Source of the DNA: Bacteroidota bacterium
GTDB taxonomy: Bacteria; Bacteroidota; Bacteroidia; CAILMK01; JACPUW01
Assembly: GCA_016192035.1 (NCBI GenBank)
Contig: JACPUW010000033.1
Coordinates: 1-64,000 of the forward strand
DNA length: 64,000 bases
Reading direction: 5' to 3'
Positions 15,251 to 23,618 of the stretch are shown here, in pieces. Numbering within the stretch: position 1 is the stretch's first letter; each line of letters starts with the position of its first letter. The notes under the pieces were generated by a model. That model saw nothing but the letters and a program-made list of their open reading frames with translations, made no database searches and had not been told where the DNA came from. The position numbers and the translations under genes are program-made.

Positions 15251-16596
15251 AAAACAAATTCAACAACATAGGCTCTAAAGAATGGCTTCCTTTTCAGAAA
15301 TCTTGGAGCACATATCAGGGTGATGAAGCCCTTTACCGCGCCAATATCAGGTTCTTTACCCTACTGGGCGAAGGGGCACCTGCGCCCTGGGTGTTTTACC
15401 ATGGCCAGCATCATGCACTTGCCGCGCAGGTAGCCGGCCAGGAGGGGAGGCGCTGCACCACCAAGGTGCTAGATCCCATTCAGTTTGGACTATTGGACCT
15501 CAGGGGCCGTTTTGACGGTGTTCAAGATTATATCCTTCAGAAGGCTGAACTGATAAATATAGCTGCCGAAATTTACAAAGTATTGGATAATAGGCGGTTT
15601 ATATGCATTATCATAGACCATTTTTTGCGCGGCGGCCATGCTCCCCTGGCTTGGGACCTGGCTGCCTCCCTCTCTGGCCTTTATAGCCTCAAGGATGAAA
15701 AAATACTGGCCTATCCCGGACCGGGCCCAACAGAAGGGCCTGGCCATGCCTATGCTTTATACCTGCGCAAGGACGAGTTCAGCGGACAAGGCCTGCGCAT
15801 GGGATACCCAGCCCTGCTCAAAGAGGGCCCGCTGCCATCTGCCGCAGCCTCCACCTGGCAAGTAGTGCGCCCTCCGCGCCGAAATCCAAATGAGGTGCTC
15901 CATCCGGCCAAGTTTCCAGAGCAGCTTGTTGCCCAATTTATTGACCTGTACTGCCCTCCTGGCGGCGCCGTGCTCGACCCCATGTGCGGCACAGGCAGTG
16001 CGCTGGTGGCTGCACAGGGGCTTCATAGACGGGCCTACGGATGTGAGCTAAGTCCGTTTTTTGCCCAGCTGGCGCAGCAGCGGGTGCAGTCATTGCCCCT
16101 GGAGGCCAACCGCGAATGGAAAGTGGCCAATGTGGATGCCCGTGCTTGCGCAAGCCAGGGTTTTCCCAGGGTGGACTACATGGTGACATCCCCGCCCTAC
16201 TGGGATATGCTCAATATGAAAGGCGCCGAATACCAAGCGCGGCGCAAGGAAAAAGGCCTACAACTCAATTATTCAGACAATCCAAATGACTTGGGCAACA
16301 TAGCCGATTACCAACAATTTGTAGATGAATTGGTAGAAATATACTGCGCCGTGGGCCTCTTGGTAAATCAGGGCGGCAAGGCTACCATCATTGTCAAAAA
16401 CATTAAGAAAAAAGGCCGAAACTATCCCTTGGCCTATGACCTGGCCAACCGCATGTGTCAAATGGGCTGGCGCTTACTGCCCGAATTTATTTGGTGTCAA
16501 GACGATATAAACTTGGCCCCATATGGCTATGGCAACACTTGGGTAAGCAATACCTTTCACCAGTACTGCCTTCATTTTGAGAAAATAGGGGAGTAG
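15247..16596 (+). CDS. DNA methyltransferase (N4-cytosine/N6-adenine type)
   Basis: A 449-residue protein. The C-terminal half is a complete amino-methyltransferase: a motif X/I block (LHPAKFPEQLVAQFIDLY, 218-235, then LDPMCGTGSALVA, 243-255, the SAM-binding loop), motif IV TSPPYW (314-319) as in SPPY-type N4C/N6A enzymes, and a motif VI-VIII-like block (GGKATIIVKNIKKKG, 376-390). The N-terminal half opens with SKEWLPFQKSW, seen in some stand-alone restriction methyltransferases, and seems to hold a decayed copy of the second half of the fold: ICIIIDHFLRGGHAPLAWDL at 119-138 lines up with 379-398. The start ATG overlaps the glycosyltransferase stop. One base after its stop ends a convergent probable endonuclease, which points to a type II restriction-modification pair. 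Base specificity and recognition site are unknown. Confidence 0.85.
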   Translation: MKNKFNNIGSKEWLPFQKSWSTYQGDEALYRANIRFFTLLGEGAPAPWVFYHGQHHALAAQVAGQEGRRCTTKVLDPIQFGLLDLRGRFDGVQDYILQKAELINIAAEIYKVLDNRRFICIIIDHFLRGGHAPLAWDLAASLSGLYSLKDEKILAYPGPGPTEGPGHAYALYLRKDEFSGQGLRMGYPALLKEGPLPSAAASTWQVVRPPRRNPNEVLHPAKFPEQLVAQFIDLYCPPGGAVLDPMCGTGSALVAAQGLHRRAYGCELSPFFAQLAQQRVQSLPLEANREWKVANVDARACASQGFPRVDYMVTSPPYWDMLNMKGAEYQARRKEKGLQLNYSDNPNDLGNIADYQQFVDELVEIYCAVGLLVNQGGKATIIVKNIKKKGRNYPLAYDLANRMCQMGWRLLPEFIWCQDDINLAPYGYGNTWVSNTFHQYCLHFEKIGE

Positions 16597-16597
16597 C

Positions 16598-17440
16598 CTA
16601 GCCTTTACCCATATATGTACTAAAGGAAACAAGTTCGTCCACCCGGGCCATCATGTTGGGAATCCGCGTACTCAAGCTGCCCACATCAAATTTTCGGGGG
16701 CCACAGGGCACAAATCGGCCCCAATGAGGTGCATACGCCACCGCCACCAGATATATGGGTGATATATAGCCCCATGTAAACCACGGGGCTTCATGCGGTA
16801 GGCTAATCTCCTGCCATTTGTCCCATAATCTCTGGGTTTCAAACGGCAAGGCTTTGGGGTTGCTTCCTTTATACTTGGCCCATAGCCGCTCTATGAGGGC
16901 CAGTTGGTCCTTGTTTAGTTGTGCCTGTAGCAAATGGCTAATCAAAGGGCCTTGCGCCAAGCGGCCCACCATAAACGTAAAAAGAAATGCCGTTCCCGTG
17001 GCTTGGTTGTGGTGGCGCGTGGAGCGCTGGCCCCATTGGTCGCCCAAAAAACGGTTGGGCACCAGCGCCGGCAACCGGCCCAGTTCTTGGGCGCCTACCC
17101 CTAGGCCTTTTCTCGATAAGAGATTGTTTTTTATATCCCACTCCAATCCATTCCACAGAAAATCCCGCCGGTCTAGTGCGTAAAAAGGGGTGCTGCAACT
17201 GTCAAAATCCGCCTGGACGCCCAGGTGGCCCAGGCAGTCATGCACCAAACCTTCTGCCAGCTTGCCCTTGGCTATATTGGCCAGCCGGGTCGGTATGTCC
17301 TTTATATCCATTCGGTTCACTGTAAATGGCAGGGACAATACAGCATACGCAAATGCCTTTTTTACCAATAGGGCATAGCGCTCTGGTGTAGCCGTATAGC
17401 CTATGTAGGGACCTAATTGTTCCAACCTGCCAGGGTTCAT
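16598..17440 (-). CDS. Probable type II restriction endonuclease (PD-(D/E)XK-like)
   Basis: A 280-residue soluble protein with no family match that I recognise by name. It shows the layout of a PD-(D/E)XK nuclease: a helix with AKGKLAEGLVHDCL (Glu63), a short linker, then ALDRRDFLWNGLEWDIKNN, in which Asp93 and the Asp102-Ile-Lys104 pair (or Glu100) give the D-x(8)-D-x-K pattern. The rest contains several aromatic and basic stretches (RSTRHHNQATG, PWFTWGYISPIY) suited to DNA contact. Its position is the main support: it is convergent to the DNA methyltransferase with one base between the stops, the usual arrangement of restriction-modification pairs. A variant box TTACTTTG on the minus strand at 17471-17478 could be its promoter. 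The alternative is an unrelated DNA-binding protein. Confidence 0.6.
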   Translation of the reverse strand: MNPGRLEQLGPYIGYTATPERYALLVKKAFAYAVLSLPFTVNRMDIKDIPTRLANIAKGKLAEGLVHDCLGHLGVQADFDSCSTPFYALDRRDFLWNGLEWDIKNNLLSRKGLGVGAQELGRLPALVPNRFLGDQWGQRSTRHHNQATGTAFLFTFMVGRLAQGPLISHLLQAQLNKDQLALIERLWAKYKGSNPKALPFETQRLWDKWQEISLPHEAPWFTWGYISPIYLVAVAYAPHWGRFVPCGPRKFDVGSLSTRIPNMMARVDELVSFSTYMGKG

Positions 17441-17495
17441 CGGTTAATATTGTCTTAAAAATGCCTGACGCAAAGTAACACCAACCACCTTAGGA

Positions 17496-17503
17496 TACTT
17501 TTG
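17496..17503 (+). promoter_or_regulatory. -7 box (TACTTTTG) of the thioredoxin-like gene
   Basis: A full TAnnTTTG match. An in-frame TTG at 17501-17503 lies within it, so translation should begin at one of the ATG codons further on. Confidence 0.5.
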
Positions 17504-17512
17504 AACCACCAA

Positions 17513-18043
17513 ATGTCAATGACCAACCACATGTTAAAAGGAATGCGCCTCCTGGCCACCATGGCCCTTTGCTTGTTTCTCACCGCATGGGCCAGCCCCA
17601 CCGAAAACATGGGAACCCTGCCCAGCTATATGCTCAAAACCCTGGACGGCAAGGAAATAGATTTGGCCGACTACGGTAAGGATGGCCGGCCAACCATCGT
17701 TTCGTTCTGGGCTACCTGGTGCAAGCCTTGCCTCAACGAGCTCAATGCCATAGCTGAGTACTACCCCGAATGGCAAGAAACCTACAACGTGGAACTGGTG
17801 GCAATCTCACTTGACAATCAGCGTACCGCCGCCAAGGTGCCCAGCGTGGTAAAAACCCTTGATTGGGAATATGACATACTACTGGATGTGAACGGTGAGT
17901 CCTATCGCAAATTCAACTTTGCTACCCCGCCATATTTGGTATTGGTGGACTCTGCCGGCAACATAGTCTATAAGCACAGCGGCTACCTGCCAGGTTCAGA
18001 ACTGGAAGTGGAGGAAAAACTTAAAGAAATTAGCGGCAAGTAG
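17513..18043 (+). CDS. TlpA-like periplasmic thioredoxin
   Basis: About 176 residues: a hydrophobic signal segment (LLATMALCLFLTAWA), then a thioredoxin fold with the redox motif WATWCKPC and, further on, the cis-proline region FATPPYLVLVD. The order (LPSYMLKTLDGKEIDL, then IVSFWATWCKPC) is that of TlpA/ResA-type proteins, which reduce or oxidise disulfides in secreted proteins or cytochrome c. Several ATG codons (17513, 17519, 17531, 17543) could start it; all keep the signal segment. An upstream TTG is discarded because it falls within the promoter box. It runs divergently from the putative endonuclease and is followed after 58 bases by rpsT, which has its own promoter. Confidence 0.85.
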   Translation: MSMTNHMLKGMRLLATMALCLFLTAWASPTENMGTLPSYMLKTLDGKEIDLADYGKDGRPTIVSFWATWCKPCLNELNAIAEYYPEWQETYNVELVAISLDNQRTAAKVPSVVKTLDWEYDILLDVNGESYRKFNFATPPYLVLVDSAGNIVYKHSGYLPGSELEVEEKLKEISGK

Positions 18044-18065
18044 CGGTCTATATGTCAAAGGATTT

Positions 18066-18073
18066 TACTTTTG
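18066..18073 (+). promoter_or_regulatory. -7 box (TACTTTTG) of rpsT
   Basis: A full TAnnTTTG match, 28 bases before the rpsT ATG. Confidence 0.55.
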
Positions 18074-18101
18074 CACCCTAATTTTTTTCTGAGAGTACAG
18101 A

Positions 18102-18356
18102 ATGGCACACCATAAGTCAGCGCTAAAGCGAATTAGACAAAACGAAACCAGGCGTTTACACAATAAATACTACGCCAAGACCACCCGAAACGCAATCAGG
18201 AAACTGCGCACTACGAGCGACAAATCAGTTGCGGAGGGACTACTAAAGGAAGTGAACACCATGCTCGACCGTTTGGCCAAGAACAATATCATCCATAAAA
18301 ACAAGGCTGCCAACAACAAATCGTCGTTGGCCAAGTACGTGAATTCCTTGTCATAA
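18102..18356 (+). CDS. rpsT: 30S ribosomal protein S20
   Basis: An 84-residue, very basic protein with the S20 opening [20 protein letters not shown] and the closing [21 protein letters not shown]20 binds 16S rRNA early in small-subunit assembly. Length and composition fit the family fully. It has its own -7 box and a leader of about 20 bases, which is short for the autoregulation seen in enterobacteria. Confidence 0.97.
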   Translation: MAHHKSALKRIRQNETRRLHNKYYAKTTRNAIRKLRTTSDKSVAEGLLKEVNTMLDRLAKNNIIHKNKAANNKSSLAKYVNSLS

Positions 18357-18368
18357 ACCGTTGGGGCG

Positions 18369-19076
18369 TTGAAAGGGGGTGAGGGCGGCAACAAATTGGC
18401 TATCACTTCGTGGTCTGATGATGACCGCCCCAGGGAAAAAATGATGCAAAAAGGCAAGGAGGCCCTCTCCAATGCCGAGTTAATCGCCATTCTCATAGGT
18501 TCTGGTACTGCTGGCTATAGTGCCGTGGACGTGGGCAAGCTCCTACTGCAGGGTGCTGACAACCAATTGAATAAATTGACATCTATGGGCATTAAGGACA
18601 TGTGCGCCGTGCCGGGCATAGGCCCCGCCAAAGCCGTTACCCTAATGGCTGCCATAGAGCTGGGCAAACGGCGACAAGCCGAGAACCAAACCGATCTTCA
18701 AACCTTGACAAGTAGCCGCCAGGTATATGATTACCTGTGTCCGCACCTCACCGACCTAGACCACGAGAGGTTTTTCATTCTCTTGCTTAACCACCGAAAT
18801 GTGCCCATCAAGCTGCACCGGGTGAGCCAGGGAGGGGCCAGTGCTACCGTGGTGGACCTAAAATTGATTTTTAAGGAAATCATCAAGACCGATTTTGTGA
18901 CCGGTATCATCTTGGCGCACAACCACCCTTCGGCCAATGCCAAGCCCAGTGCCCAAGACGTGAGTACCACCAAAAAAATAAGTGAATTGGCCAAAATGTT
19001 TGACATCCGCCTGCTTGACCATATCATAGTGGCCGGAAGTGAGTACTACAGTTTTGCTGACCACGGCACCATTTAA
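18369..19076 (+). CDS. radC: RadC-family JAMM/MPN protein
   Basis: A 235-residue protein. It has the conserved opening WSDDDRPREKMMQKG, a helix-hairpin-helix (AVPGIGPAKAVTLMAAIELG) and the JAMM metal motif HNHPSANAKPSAQD with an upstream glutamate. The final LDHIIVAGSEYYSFADHG is typical. The family is named for a DNA-repair phenotype later traced to recG; its true function is unclear, though nuclease or peptidase activity has been proposed. No ATG precedes the conserved opening, so the start is a TTG, at 18369 or 18396. It follows rpsT by 12 bases and is probably cotranscribed with it. Confidence 0.92.
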   Translation: MKGGEGGNKLAITSWSDDDRPREKMMQKGKEALSNAELIAILIGSGTAGYSAVDVGKLLLQGADNQLNKLTSMGIKDMCAVPGIGPAKAVTLMAAIELGKRRQAENQTDLQTLTSSRQVYDYLCPHLTDLDHERFFILLLNHRNVPIKLHRVSQGGASATVVDLKLIFKEIIKTDFVTGIILAHNHPSANAKPSAQDVSTTKKISELAKMFDIRLLDHIIVAGSEYYSFADHGTI

Positions 19077-19086
19077 AGCCCCGTAA

Positions 19087-20325
19087 GTGACAATACATGA
19101 GGATATTGCAGCACCCGTGCTCATAGTGGGGGCGGGCCCGGGCGGTTGTATGGCATCCTTTGAACTGTCCAGGCTGGGTATCCCGCATGTGCTTATGGAC
19201 AAGGCCCTTTTTCCCCGCGACAAGGTTTGCGGCGATGCGCTGAGCGGCAAGGTGCTTGATGCACTGCAAGCCAGCAGGCCCAGCGTGGTGGATGAATTGA
19301 AGAAGCTCCCCGACCTTTTTCAACCAAGCCCCGGGATTCGTTTTTTTGGCCCCAACGGAAAATATATAGACGTGCCATGTCCGGATAGGAGGGACGGGCT
19401 AACCGCAGGATATGTGGCTGCTCGGCAAGGCTTTGATCATTTGTTGGTGCGCCATTTGGATGCCCATTTGTGCACGTTTTATCAAGGGGCTGGCCACCTG
19501 GCATTTGGCCATGAAAACCAAGTTTCGTTTATGGTAGGCAACCGGCAATATATGGCCAAGCCCCAATTGGTCATTGGGGCTGACGGCGCACTTTCGGCTA
19601 CCGCTGCCCACCGTGGACTCAGGAGGGTCCATAAAGGCCACCACAGCGCTGCCGTTAGGGCTTATTTCCAGGGTGTGGTAGGATTTGAAAAAAATTTCAT
19701 TGAGCTCCACTTTATCAAGGAATTGCTCCCTGGGTATTTCTGGGTATTCCCTTTGCCAAATGGGGGAGCCAACGTGGGACTAGGCATGTTGTCGGCCAAT
19801 ATAGCCAAGCACAAAGTGAACCTACGCGCCCTATTGGAAAAAACCATTGCCCACCACCCCGCACTGAGCCAGCGGTTTGCCCAAGCCCGTTTACTGGGCC
19901 CGGTACGCGGCTGGGGCCTGCCACTCGGTTCTGTTAAGCGCACCATATCAGGTGACGGGCTCCTCCTGGTAGGCGATGCCGCCGGCCTTATTGACCCTTT
20001 TACCGGAGAAGGCATAGGAAACGCATTCCAAAGTGGTCAAATGGCAGCACAATGGGCATTTAAGGCACTCCATGCCAATGATTTTACAGGAAAATTTCTA
20101 CAAGGCTATGATAAACAGGTGTACCAACACCTGTGGCCTGAGCTCAAGTTGAGCCACCGGATACAGAAATTGTCGTCCATACCCTGGCTGTTCAATTTCT
20201 TGCTTAACAAGGCGGCGGGCAACCCAAACTTGCGCAACACCATGACAGCCATGTTTGCCAATGTGGACCTTAGGGCCAAACTCAAAAGCCCATGGTTTTA
20301 TCTAAACCTGGTGCGGGGAAAGTAA
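19087..20325 (+). CDS. Geranylgeranyl reductase-family FAD oxidoreductase
   Basis: A 412-residue flavoprotein. The FAD-binding Rossmann motif is VLIVGAGPGGCMASFELSR, followed by DKALFPRDKVCGDALSG, the P-R-D-K-x-C-G-D block that marks geranylgeranyl reductase and related enzymes. The second FAD motif is DGLLLVGDAAGLIDPFTGEG. Members saturate prenyl chains (of menaquinone or lipids) or act in other reductions and hydroxylations; the substrate cannot be told. The start is a GTG at 19087, the only start in this frame before the Rossmann motif. It lies 10 bases after radC, likely in one operon. Confidence 0.85.
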   Translation: MTIHEDIAAPVLIVGAGPGGCMASFELSRLGIPHVLMDKALFPRDKVCGDALSGKVLDALQASRPSVVDELKKLPDLFQPSPGIRFFGPNGKYIDVPCPDRRDGLTAGYVAARQGFDHLLVRHLDAHLCTFYQGAGHLAFGHENQVSFMVGNRQYMAKPQLVIGADGALSATAAHRGLRRVHKGHHSAAVRAYFQGVVGFEKNFIELHFIKELLPGYFWVFPLPNGGANVGLGMLSANIAKHKVNLRALLEKTIAHHPALSQRFAQARLLGPVRGWGLPLGSVKRTISGDGLLLVGDAAGLIDPFTGEGIGNAFQSGQMAAQWAFKALHANDFTGKFLQGYDKQVYQHLWPELKLSHRIQKLSSIPWLFNFLLNKAAGNPNLRNTMTAMFANVDLRAKLKSPWFYLNLVRGK

Positions 20326-20403
20326 ATAAGTCCCAATCCCGTCACCTTTCTTAACATGACCGTGATGCATGGAATACTTTCGAGGGTTTGAAAGCATGCA
20401 TGT

Positions 20404-22044
20404 ATGAATTCATTGTATTCCATTCTACGCTTTGTTTTATTGATACTGTTGGCCTTGCCGGTAGCTGCCCAGGATGGGCCCGGGCAGCTTAGGGGTGACC
20501 TGATGGTCAATTCTGCCTTTTACATAGATGACCCCAGGTTGGGGCAATTTGGCACCAACACTACCCAGTACAAGACACAGAAATCATCTGCAGAGACTTG
20601 GCTGTTTGTTAATTACAATGTAAAGGGCTGGGATTTCAATGTGCGGTATGATTTGTTTCACAATTCGCCCCTGCTCAACCCGCAGGAGGCTTTTAACGGA
20701 CAGGGCATGCCATTTTTCAACCTCAGCAAAAACGTGTCAGACCTCACGGTAACCGTGGGTTCATTTTATGACCAATTTGGCAGTGGGGTACTGTTTAGGG
20801 CATATGAAGACCGGGTGATAGGCCTTGATTTTGCCATGCAGGGCATAAAGCTGGACTATAAAGTAAACAATAACCTAAGGGTTAAGGCATTCTCGGGCAA
20901 GCAAAAGAACCGATTTGCCTCACATCCGCAAGTAATACAGGGAATCAATGTGGAAGGTGGTATTTTCAAGAAATTTACCCTTACGTACGGTGCCTCTGCC
21001 ATTAAAAGGACCCTTGATTTCACCACAGATATACAGGGCAACTTGGCACCGGCCATCAATGCCATGACCCGTGAAAACCGTTTTGTGCCGCGGGCCAATG
21101 TGTATGGTGGCCAGCTGTACGCCACCTTTGGATATGGCAATTTTTCGTTGGGCATAGACCTGGCCCACAAAACCGCCGAAGCGGTTTTTGATTTTAGGCA
21201 AAAGCTAATAAACCCATCGGGGAGCATTGCCATGGCCACACTCAATTATTCCATTGGCAGGTTTGCGCTATCGGTGCAGGGAAAGTACAGTGAGTACTTT
21301 GCCATGCGCACCAACCCCTACACCGCGCTCAGCCCGGTATTGGTGGGTACCATAGGCTTCCTAACTCCTGTCAACCGACAGAACACCTATAGGTTGCCTG
21401 CCCGTTACAGCCCTGCCGTACAGGAGTTGGGCGAAATGGGGATCCAGGTAGATGCCACCTTTTCGCCCAACCGTAAGAACGTGTTCAATGTGAACTTTTC
21501 ACATATAGAATCGCCTCAAATCACCGAAGAAACCCTATTTAGGGAACTGTTTGCCACCTACCAAAAATCATTCGGCAAGCGTGTGAAATCCACCTTCGGC
21601 TTCCAATCTGTTTTTTACAACCAAAAGGTATATGAAGGAAAGGCACCCACCACACCTAACGTGAAGTCCATGACCCCTTTTGTAGAGCTTCAAGTCAATA
21701 TGAACAACCGTAAGTCCATTCGCACCGAGCTGCAATACCTGCGCACAGACCAAGACTTGGGCGATTTTGCCTTTGCACTCGCCGAACTCACCATTGCGGC
21801 CAAGTATTCCATCACCATATCCGATATGGTGAATACCCAACCCCGCGAAGCTACCCGAAACCCCTTGGTAGCCCCTGGTGAATTGGTACACTATCCCACC
21901 GTATTTTTTGCGTATTCGCACAACCAGTCGCGGTTTACGGCCGGCTACATCAAGCAGGTAGAGGGCATAGTGTGCAATGGCGGGGTATGCCGCTTGGAAC
22001 CTGCTTTTAGCGGGGTGAGATTCGGACTAACCACAAATTTTTAG
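20404..22044 (+). CDS. Outer-membrane-type protein, DUF6029-like
   Basis: A 546-residue protein with a signal peptide (LRFVLLILLALPVAAQ) and many alternating short strands ending in an aromatic residue (SGVRFGLTTNF), as in outer-membrane beta-barrels. The opening QLRGDLMVNSAFYIDDPRLG and the inner SGVLFRAYEDRVIGLDFAM resemble proteins grouped as DUF6029, often beside Omp28-type genes, as here. No substrate is known. A near-consensus -7 box (TACTTTCG at 20375-20382) precedes the ATG by 21 bases. It is followed after 4 bases by the Omp28 gene, so these form an operon. Confidence 0.7.
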   Translation: MNSLYSILRFVLLILLALPVAAQDGPGQLRGDLMVNSAFYIDDPRLGQFGTNTTQYKTQKSSAETWLFVNYNVKGWDFNVRYDLFHNSPLLNPQEAFNGQGMPFFNLSKNVSDLTVTVGSFYDQFGSGVLFRAYEDRVIGLDFAMQGIKLDYKVNNNLRVKAFSGKQKNRFASHPQVIQGINVEGGIFKKFTLTYGASAIKRTLDFTTDIQGNLAPAINAMTRENRFVPRANVYGGQLYATFGYGNFSLGIDLAHKTAEAVFDFRQKLINPSGSIAMATLNYSIGRFALSVQGKYSEYFAMRTNPYTALSPVLVGTIGFLTPVNRQNTYRLPARYSPAVQELGEMGIQVDATFSPNRKNVFNVNFSHIESPQITEETLFRELFATYQKSFGKRVKSTFGFQSVFYNQKVYEGKAPTTPNVKSMTPFVELQVNMNNRKSIRTELQYLRTDQDLGDFAFALAELTIAAKYSITISDMVNTQPREATRNPLVAPGELVHYPTVFFAYSHNQSRFTAGYIKQVEGIVCNGGVCRLEPAFSGVRFGLTTNF

Positions 22045-22048
22045 ATAC

Positions 22049-22987
22049 ATGAAAACCCATTCCATTTTTCTAGGCATCACATTGGGTTCTTTTGTCCTAA
22101 TGCATTCATGCTTTGACGATTCAGCCCGCGAACTTATCAATCTAGTTGGGTTTGATCCCGCATCTGACACTACCTATATAGACCTGGATACGCTGGGCCT
22201 GGCAAGCCCACAGCCAAAAAGGGTATATATAGAAGACTTTACGGGTGTCAAGTGCAGCAATTGCCCCGATGCTGCCAAAAAGATAGAAGCCATCAAGGAA
22301 ACACATCCGGGTAGGGTGGTGGCCATGGCGGTACATGCAGGGGCAGAGACTTTTACCAACCCAAAGACGGGGCACAGTACCTATGATTTTAGGACCCAAG
22401 ACGGCAACAATATCGCATCCATGCTCCACGCCTCTGGAAATTTGCCAGAGGGCGCGGTGGACCGCAAATTTTTTGAAGGTGAAACGGGAATCATAACCAG
22501 CCGATTTGTTTGGGCTGGCAATACCGAGAAACGATTGTTGGAATCCATTCCTATATGTATTGATATCCAAGAAGAAAGATTGGATGCCGATACCCTTGTA
22601 CTGTTGGTAAGGGTGCTCTACAAAGAGGCGGTGGCCACTGGTGAACAACACTTTCTGGCCGTGTACCTGAGCCAAGACTCCCTGGTAGATTACCAATATG
22701 ACATCATGCTGGGCGACATAGAAGACTATGCGTTTAACCATGTGTTTAGGGCATCGCTAACAGCGTATTCGGGAGATTCCCTGGGCGTGGCAAATGCGGG
22801 TGATGTCTATGTGCCGGGCAGGGTATTCCAGAAAAGGTTTGTGGTACCCATAAAAAGGGACGCAGCGGGTGAAGCCTTCAAAACTGGCTGGGACTACCGC
22901 TTTCTAAATGCCGTGGCCCTGGTCCACAAGAAAACAATGGATGATTTTGAAGTTATCCATGTGGTGGAGAAACATTTAAAGCGTTGA
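22049..22987 (+). CDS. Omp28-related lipoprotein
   Basis: A 312-residue protein. The signal peptide ends in VLMHSCFDD, a probable lipobox with Cys as the first mature residue. The mature part has the Omp28 signature VYIEDFTGVKCSNCPDAAKK, a thioredoxin-like strand with a C-x-x-C pair, then VVAMAVHAGAE. Omp28 was described as a surface protein in Porphyromonas; a redox role is suggested by the C-x-x-C pair but not established. It lies between the barrel-like gene and a DUF1684 lipoprotein, with a 4-base overlap to the latter. Confidence 0.83.
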   Translation: MKTHSIFLGITLGSFVLMHSCFDDSARELINLVGFDPASDTTYIDLDTLGLASPQPKRVYIEDFTGVKCSNCPDAAKKIEAIKETHPGRVVAMAVHAGAETFTNPKTGHSTYDFRTQDGNNIASMLHASGNLPEGAVDRKFFEGETGIITSRFVWAGNTEKRLLESIPICIDIQEERLDADTLVLLVRVLYKEAVATGEQHFLAVYLSQDSLVDYQYDIMLGDIEDYAFNHVFRASLTAYSGDSLGVANAGDVYVPGRVFQKRFVVPIKRDAAGEAFKTGWDYRFLNAVALVHKKTMDDFEVIHVVEKHLKR

Positions 22988-23580
22988 ATTTGAATAAGAT
23001 TTTCCTTTTTCTGGTGCTGCTTGGCCTCTGGTCATGTGGCAATAAAGAGCGGGAAGCACACCATGCCGCAGTGGTGGCGCATAGGGCCCATACAAACAAT
23101 CAGTTTGTGCGCGGCGATGGCCCTCTGGAGCCTGCTGATGCGGCGGTTTTTTCAGGGCTCAAGTACTATCCCATTTCTCATGAGTACAATTTGACCGCCA
23201 CATTGGAACCCTTGTTTGAACCAGTGGAAGTGCTATTGCGGCAGGGAGATACTTCCAAACTCATGTGGAAGTTCGGGCATGTAGTGTTCACCTGGCAGGC
23301 AAACACCCATAAACTTTTGGCCTTTACCGACATGATTCCCGGGCCTGGGGATTCCATTGAACTTTTTGTGCCGTTTTTTGACCAAACGAATGGAGTAACT
23401 ACTTATGAGGGGGGTAGATATGTATATCCTGCATTAAACAAGGATGGCACCGTGAACCTGGATTTCAACCTGGCCAGCAATCCCTATTGCGCCTATAACC
23501 ATAAGTACAACTGCGTGGTACCGCCCGCCGACAACGAACTACCCCTAAAGGTGGAGGCAGGAGAAATGCGGTTTAAATAG
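22984..23580 (+). CDS. DUF1684 lipoprotein
   Basis: A 198-residue protein. It has a lipoprotein signal (FLFLVLLGLWSCGNK) and the conserved DUF1684 blocks: FVPFFDQTNGVTTYEGGRY, then DFNLASNPYCAYNHKYNC and PADNELPLKVEAGEM. The role of the domain is unknown; it occurs widely in bacteria. The start is a TTG overlapping the Omp28 stop (TTGA), as no ATG exists near the signal peptide; a second TTG two codons on is equally possible. Confidence 0.85.
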   Translation: MNLNKIFLFLVLLGLWSCGNKEREAHHAAVVAHRAHTNNQFVRGDGPLEPADAAVFSGLKYYPISHEYNLTATLEPLFEPVEVLLRQGDTSKLMWKFGHVVFTWQANTHKLLAFTDMIPGPGDSIELFVPFFDQTNGVTTYEGGRYVYPALNKDGTVNLDFNLASNPYCAYNHKYNCVVPPADNELPLKVEAGEMRFK

Positions 23581-23618
23581 GCTGGGGCATTCACCTTTGC
23601 ACCACTTTACCGCAATAC

